Source: JBCCTX01 sp964468435 (GTDB lineage: Bacteria > Bacteroidota > Bacteroidia > J057). Taken from it: 17,862 nt of DNA. Below, piece after piece: positions 14,227-17,862 of the stretch (within the stretch, counting starts at the first letter, position 1; each line of letters starts with the position of its first letter). The stretch is from contig CAYXVE010000082.1 of assembly GCA_964468435.1 (NCBI GenBank), forward strand, positions 1-17,862, given 5' to 3'. The position numbers and the translations under genes are program-made. The notes beneath the pieces were generated by a model. The model worked only from the letters and a program-made list of their open reading frames with translations. It made no database searches and was not told where the DNA came from.

Positions 14227-15021
14227 TTAATACAGAATGCCCAGGGAGCGGTCGAGATGAACATAACCTCCATCAACAAAGACATACTGCCCCGTGATGT
14301 GGCTAGCTTTGTTTGAGATGAGAAAGAGTACCGTATTGGCGAGTTCATCCGGGCGGGTCATGCGCTGTCCCAGCGGTATATGCTGGCGAATAGCTGCCAG
14401 TTTTTCCTCCGCCTGATCAAAATTACGTATCCAACCATCATAGCCGGGTGTCCAGCACTCGGAGATGAGCAAGGCATTGACGCGGATCTCATCCTTGATG
14501 AGGTCTACAGCCCACTCACGGGTCAGTCCAAGTACGCCTGCCTTGGCGGCTGCGTAGCCGGAGGTATTGCCCTGTCCGGTAAGCCCTACCTTGGAGCCAA
14601 TGTTGAGGATACAGCCCTTGCGCTGGCGGAGAGAAGGTAGGCTATATTTAGTAAGCAGGAAAAAATGGACAAGGTTAAATTTCAGGGATTCCATAAATTC
14701 CTCGTAGGTGCCATCAAGGCCAACATTGTCATTACCTCCGGCGTGGTTGATGAGGATATCGATGTGCCCGTATTTGTCCAGGGTCTGCTCGATGGCAGCC
14801 TGGCAAGAGTCTGGGTCTTTGACATCGGTCTGGATGAAAAAGCTTTCGATACCCTGATGGTGGAAGGCCGCTTCAATCTCTTTACCTCGGGAATGTATAT
14901 CCAGCATGATAGGAATAGCGCCCTCGGCGACGATCCCTTTTACCAAAGCATCGCTGATACTCCCCGGGGCGCCAGCCCCGCCAGAGATGACGACAATCTT
15001 ATCTGTGAGTCCTAAATCCAT
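14227..15021 (-). CDS. SDR-family dehydrogenase, probably L-fucose dehydrogenase-like
   Basis: A 264-residue classical short-chain dehydrogenase. The cofactor loop reads SGGAGAPGS (13–21), a variant of TGxxxGxG, and D41 after beta-2 favours NAD(H). The catalytic residues are N116, S143, Y156 and K160 (Y-x3-K). The segments AGGNDNVGL (94–102), SECWTPGYDGWI and VDGGYVHLDRSL are what I remember from SDRs annotated as L-fucose dehydrogenases of the oxidative fucose pathway; this subfamily call is from memory and less certain than SDR. It begins 3 bp after the maf stop codon and lies 91 bp upstream of the binding-protein gene, so uptake and first oxidation of one sugar in one operon is a reasonable inference. 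No fuconate dehydratase or lactonase is in the window. Confidence 0.85.
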   Translation of the reverse strand: MDLGLTDKIVVISGGAGAPGSISDALVKGIVAEGAIPIMLDIHSRGKEIEAAFHHQGIESFFIQTDVKDPDSCQAAIEQTLDKYGHIDILINHAGGNDNVGLDGTYEEFMESLKFNLVHFFLLTKYSLPSLRQRKGCILNIGSKVGLTGQGNTSGYAAAKAGVLGLTREWAVDLIKDEIRVNALLISECWTPGYDGWIRNFDQAEEKLAAIRQHIPLGQRMTRPDELANTVLFLISNKASHITGQYVFVDGGYVHLDRSLGILY

Positions 15022-15024
15022 AGA

Positions 15025-15600
15025 TTATTCCATCAAAGGAACTAATTCTTCATATAAGCGGGAAACGGGCATTCCCATGACATTGTAGTAGTCTCCTTCT
15101 ATCCCGGTGATCCCAATCATGCCAATCCACTCCTGTATGCCGTAGGATCCTGCCTTGTCGAAGGGCTGAAATTGATCTACATAATACTGGATCTCCCATG
15201 CCTGTAGATCCTTGAAGGTAACCCGGGTCTCAGCCGAGAAGCTCCTGAAGCGTCCTTTGTGGAAGATTGTTACCCCGGTGATGACCAGATGCGTGCGTCC
15301 TGAGAGCTTTTTGAGCATCTCGATAGCCTCTGTAGCGTCGGCGGGCTTACCGATAACCTGATCATCCAGCACCACGATGGTATCGGAGGTGATAATGGTA
15401 TTGTCATTGGAGAGGTCGTCATAGGCCTTGGCCTTGTTTTCCGAGATCAGCACTGCTACTGCACGAGGGTGCAGATCTTCGGGGAAGTATTCGTCAACGC
15501 TCCTTACCACGACTTCAAACTCTAGTCCGATGGACTGTAACAATTGCTGTCTCCGGGGAGAAGCAGATGCAAGAATGATCGGTGTTGATAGCTTCTTCAT
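15025..15600 (-). CDS. maf: Maf-family nucleotide pyrophosphatase
   Basis: A 191-residue house-cleaning enzyme of the Maf/YhdE family that hydrolyses dTTP, UTP and modified pyrimidine nucleoside triphosphates to monophosphates. Motifs: ASASPRR (11–17) near the N-terminus, the SDT motif with D73-T74, IGKP with K85, and PFDKAGSYGIQ and GDYYNVMGMP in the C-terminal half. The presence of R17, K85 and the DKAGSYGIQ glutamine points to the YhdE (dTTP/UTP) subtype. The length is normal. It is the first gene of the minus-strand run, only 3 bp from the SDR gene, so this housekeeping enzyme appears to share a promoter with a sugar operon. No clean promoter box is visible upstream; TAATTTAG lies just before the start. 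Confidence 0.94.
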   Translation of the reverse strand: MKKLSTPIILASASPRRQQLLQSIGLEFEVVVRSVDEYFPEDLHPRAVAVLISENKAKAYDDLSNDNTIITSDTIVVLDDQVIGKPADATEAIEMLKKLSGRTHLVITGVTIFHKGRFRSFSAETRVTFKDLQAWEIQYYVDQFQPFDKAGSYGIQEWIGMIGITGIEGDYYNVMGMPVSRLYEELVPLME

Positions 15601-15781
15601 GGGCAGCTAAATTAGTGAGTAATTGTGGCATTTAAAAGAGGAGATGATCCTGGTAGGGTAAATGATTATGTGAAACTCTAGGCTATCAATTTTTGGCAAC
15701 GTGGGCTTGTGAAGCCACATAAATTCCCATAATTTATTATATTTATCGTGTAATATCATTTGCACAGCCAAACATCACGTC
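15601..15781. promoter_or_regulatory. Divergent promoter region between maf and the STAND gene
   Basis: About 180 bp that must drive maf leftward and the STAND NTPase rightward. A small hairpin, GTGG-G-CTT / AAG-CCAC (15701–15718), lies in the middle. Just before the STAND start is TATCATTTG, which differs from TAnnTTTG by one extra base between its halves. No clear -33 elements are seen, so exact promoter positions are not called. Confidence 0.35.
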
Positions 15782-17862
15782 ATGAAGGTATTTCCACATA
15801 CACTAAAACTATCGCCGGCTGAACAAAGCGTCAAAATCAACTTCCGGCAAGGATTTGAAAGACTGGGTAAGGCAGGTCTGGAACTGATCGAGCTCAAATG
15901 GGTGAGTTTTGGGAAAGAATTGTTGGGAATGGTTAATGTATTTCAACGAAAAGATCCCAATGCTCATGAGAGAGCCTATGTGTTGGTACTTGCTGCTGCA
16001 ACCAAAGCCTGTATACGGATTTGTAAGCCCCACTGGAATGGTGAATATTCGAGTATTACCGAACAGGAGAATTTTGTATTGTTGGGGAATGACCTGGACG
16101 AAACCCTTCTGACAGGTAACTTTGAGCTGGACGAACAACTATTTCAGGCACCTGGAGAGGTTTCGTGTGTAGCAGCCTTTGTAGAAACCTTTCATACCTG
16201 GCTGAAGAAATGTGGAATGCCCGATGAAACTGCCCAGACACTTTCCCATGACTTCCCCCCAGAATTTGCTCGAAGCGTAGAGGAAATCTGGTTGGAAGAT
16301 CTGGCCTTTTTCGCGCCCATTGGCACCCACTTTGATGCCAACCGCTTCTTACAGTCGAGATCGGGGACCGACCAACAACGCGATCTGAGATTCCAGGAGA
16401 TAGCAGCCATCTTGTTACAAGCGCCTTTTGAACGAGCTCTACAGCCCGGCCCTAAATACCTCACCCAACCTCCTCCCTCTCCTCCTCATACTTTTTTGGG
16501 CAGAGACGCCGAGTTGGAAGACATTCATACACGTCTGGAAACAGACCAAAGGCTACTGCTGGTGAACGGCATCGGCGGGATCGGCAAGACGACGATTGCG
16601 CAGGCCTACTGTGAGCAGCACGATGACCAGTTCCGGCATATCGCATGGCTGACCTGCAATCCCCGTATCGCAGAGGCGGTAACGGAAAGCCAGATCGGGT
16701 ATACCCTGGGTGTAGCATTTCCACAGGATGCAGATACAGAGGAGCGCTTCCGGCTGATCTGGCATCGACTGGCTAACCTGCCAGGCCCCAACCTCATGGT
16801 GATCGACAATGCCAATGAACGCAACGATCTGATCCGGCATCAGACCAGCCTCAATTTACCCAACTGGAAAATACTCATCACAACCCGTGCTACGGTAGAC
16901 GAACTCCCTTTCAAGCGCATTGAGACGCTGAGTGAAGAGAAGGCACGTGAACTGTTTGAAGCCTACTATCGCTTACAAGCTGGTGAGGAAGAGATCCTGG
17001 TACAACTGCTCAAAGTGGTGGAATACCACACCCTGGTGATCGAACTGCTCGCCAAGAGCCTGAAAAAGCTATCGCGCAGCGGCTATGCCCTGGAAAACCT
17101 GATCGCAGACCTGGAAACCCAGGGCATTCTACGACTCAGTAGAAGCGGCAGGATCAACACCGCCTATCAAAACTTTGGAGAGCAAAAACCCCAGGCCATT
17201 CTCCGGAGCATGTTTACCATTGATCCCTTACCCGAAGAACAACAACACATTTTACAACAACTCTCGGTATTGCCGCCTTCGTATATGCTCTATCACGAAG
17301 TCGAGTATCTATTGAACATCTCAGATGAGGAAGCTGCTACTTTCCAGGAGCACCTGGAAAATCTGCTGATGAAAGGCTGGCTGGAATACGATGAGGAACA
17401 GCGACTGTACCGCCTGCATCCATTAATCCAGGAAGTAGTTCGCGACCGTATGGAACTTGACTATGAGCCTTTTGCTACGCTAATTCGCCAGATCGAACGG
17501 GGGTTGAATCACGAAAAACTATCTGTGAAAATGATCTTTATCCCCTATGCCGAGTCCGTTTCCCATTATATCCAGTCAGCTCACGAAGGGATGGCTGGGA
17601 TGTGGTTTTCTCTCTCGGATACCTATGGTACCCTGGGAAACCTGCCACAGGCGTGGGAGTGGATGGAGAACAGTCATGAAGTACATCTTCAACAAAAACC
17701 CTCTGGTATGCTGGCAGCAACCTATGAGCGATTAGGCACTATGAGTCAAGCACAGGGGAAATTCGACCAGGCGCTCCAGTATTTTGAAAAGGAAACCCAG
17801 TTATTTGAAGAACTCTATGAGGCCAATCCCCACAACGAATCGCTCAAAAACGGACTCGCCAT
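15782..17862 (+). CDS. STAND (NB-ARC-like) NTPase with TPR repeats, truncated by window end
   Basis: An open frame of 693 codons from an ATG at 15782, running off the window end. Residues 1 to about 225 are an unrecognised, mostly helical region without TIR, CHAT, trypsin or nuclease motifs. A Pro-rich linker (about 228–234, PPPSPP) leads to a STAND NTPase beginning FLGRD at about 238. Walker A is GIGGIGKTT (263–271, K269), Walker B LMVIDN with D342, and a sensor-like ILITTR ends at R369. A winged-helix-like part follows, with RLHPLIQE (544–551, H546) at the place of the NLR MHD motif. From about 605 TPR helices begin and continue past the edge. Such proteins oligomerise on sensing a ligand through the repeats and switch on the N-terminal effector; several prokaryotic relatives are antiphage. 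The effector here is unknown. It stands alone on the plus strand after the divergent maf operon. Confidence 0.9.
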   Translation, partial: MKVFPHTLKLSPAEQSVKINFRQGFERLGKAGLELIELKWVSFGKELLGMVNVFQRKDPNAHERAYVLVLAAATKACIRICKPHWNGEYSSITEQENFVLLGNDLDETLLTGNFELDEQLFQAPGEVSCVAAFVETFHTWLKKCGMPDETAQTLSHDFPPEFARSVEEIWLEDLAFFAPIGTHFDANRFLQSRSGTDQQRDLRFQEIAAILLQAPFERALQPGPKYLTQPPPSPPHTFLGRDAELEDIHTRLETDQRLLLVNGIGGIGKTTIAQAYCEQHDDQFRHIAWLTCNPRIAEAVTESQIGYTLGVAFPQDADTEERFRLIWHRLANLPGPNLMVIDNANERNDLIRHQTSLNLPNWKILITTRATVDELPFKRIETLSEEKARELFEAYYRLQAGEEEILVQLLKVVEYHTLVIELLAKSLKKLSRSGYALENLIADLETQGILRLSRSGRINTAYQNFGEQKPQAILRSMFTIDPLPEEQQHILQQLSVLPPSYMLYHEVEYLLNISDEEAATFQEHLENLLMKGWLEYDEEQRLYRLHPLIQEVVRDRMELDYEPFATLIRQIERGLNHEKLSVKMIFIPYAESVSHYIQSAHEGMAGMWFSLSDTYGTLGNLPQAWEWMENSHEVHLQQKPSGMLAATYERLGTMSQAQGKFDQALQYFEKETQLFEELYEANPHNESLKNGLA

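Noticed and set aside
14136..14348. 71-residue N-terminal extension of the binding protein
   Set aside because: It overlaps the dehydrogenase coding region in another frame and would place the lipoprotein signal internally; the ATG at 14135 gives a proper lipobox.
15809..16840. Several minus-strand frames opposite the STAND gene
   Set aside because: All are antisense to a continuous 693-codon frame with NTPase motifs; none has its own recognisable features.
1..17862. CRISPR arrays, tRNA/rRNA genes, complete insertion sequences
   Set aside because: I looked for regularly spaced repeats, cloverleaf-like tails ending CCA, and transposase motifs and found none; the only repeats are the short hairpins listed.

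Overview
The window looks like chromosomal DNA from a Bacteroidota bacterium, probably of the Saprospiria/Lewinella type. The reasons are: the ftsX–DUF3098–uppP neighbourhood, a TAnnTTTG-type promoter -7 box in front of ftsX, the near absence of Shine-Dalgarno sequences, the EAD11-like tail on a CHAT protein, and the periplasmic-TPR hybrid histidine kinase. The genus is an inference from gene content.

Left part (1–5800), read mostly on the minus strand. From right to left the genes are an MscS-type mechanosensitive channel, a probable terminator, ftsX, a DUF3098 membrane protein, the undecaprenyl-diphosphate phosphatase uppP, a secreted DUF1684 protein and a Crp/Fnr-family regulator. This is envelope housekeeping: osmotic safety, division-site hydrolase control and lipid-carrier recycling. 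Positions 1–520 hold no gene I can support. Positions 5390–6005 hold a decayed coding fragment and a terminator-like hairpin.

Middle part (6006–10371), plus strand. Three tightly packed genes form one apparent operon: a hybrid histidine kinase/response regulator with an extracytoplasmic TPR sensor, a CHAT (caspase-like) protease with a C-terminal domain resembling effector-associated domain 11, and a class I SAM-dependent methyltransferase. The gaps are 8 bp and then a 4-bp ATGA overlap. The CHAT–EAD protein beside a signalling kinase is a candidate conflict or regulated-proteolysis module.

Right-middle part (10372–15600). A short convergent intergenic region carries related GC-rich hairpins and a direct repeat that look like a REP-type dispersed element. 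Then, all on the minus strand and transcribed leftward, come maf, an SDR dehydrogenase resembling L-fucose dehydrogenases, and a complete RbsB/RbsA/RbsC-type sugar ABC importer (lipoprotein binding protein, double ATPase, permease). This is a plausible sugar uptake and first-oxidation operon.

Right edge (15782–17862), plus strand. A long gene, cut by the window end, encodes a STAND/NB-ARC NTPase: an unrecognised N-terminal region of about 235 residues, a Pro-rich linker, a P-loop NTPase with intact Walker A and B, a winged-helix-like region and the beginning of a TPR array. It resembles prokaryotic NLR-like defence proteins. With the CHAT–EAD gene it is the most interesting content of the window.
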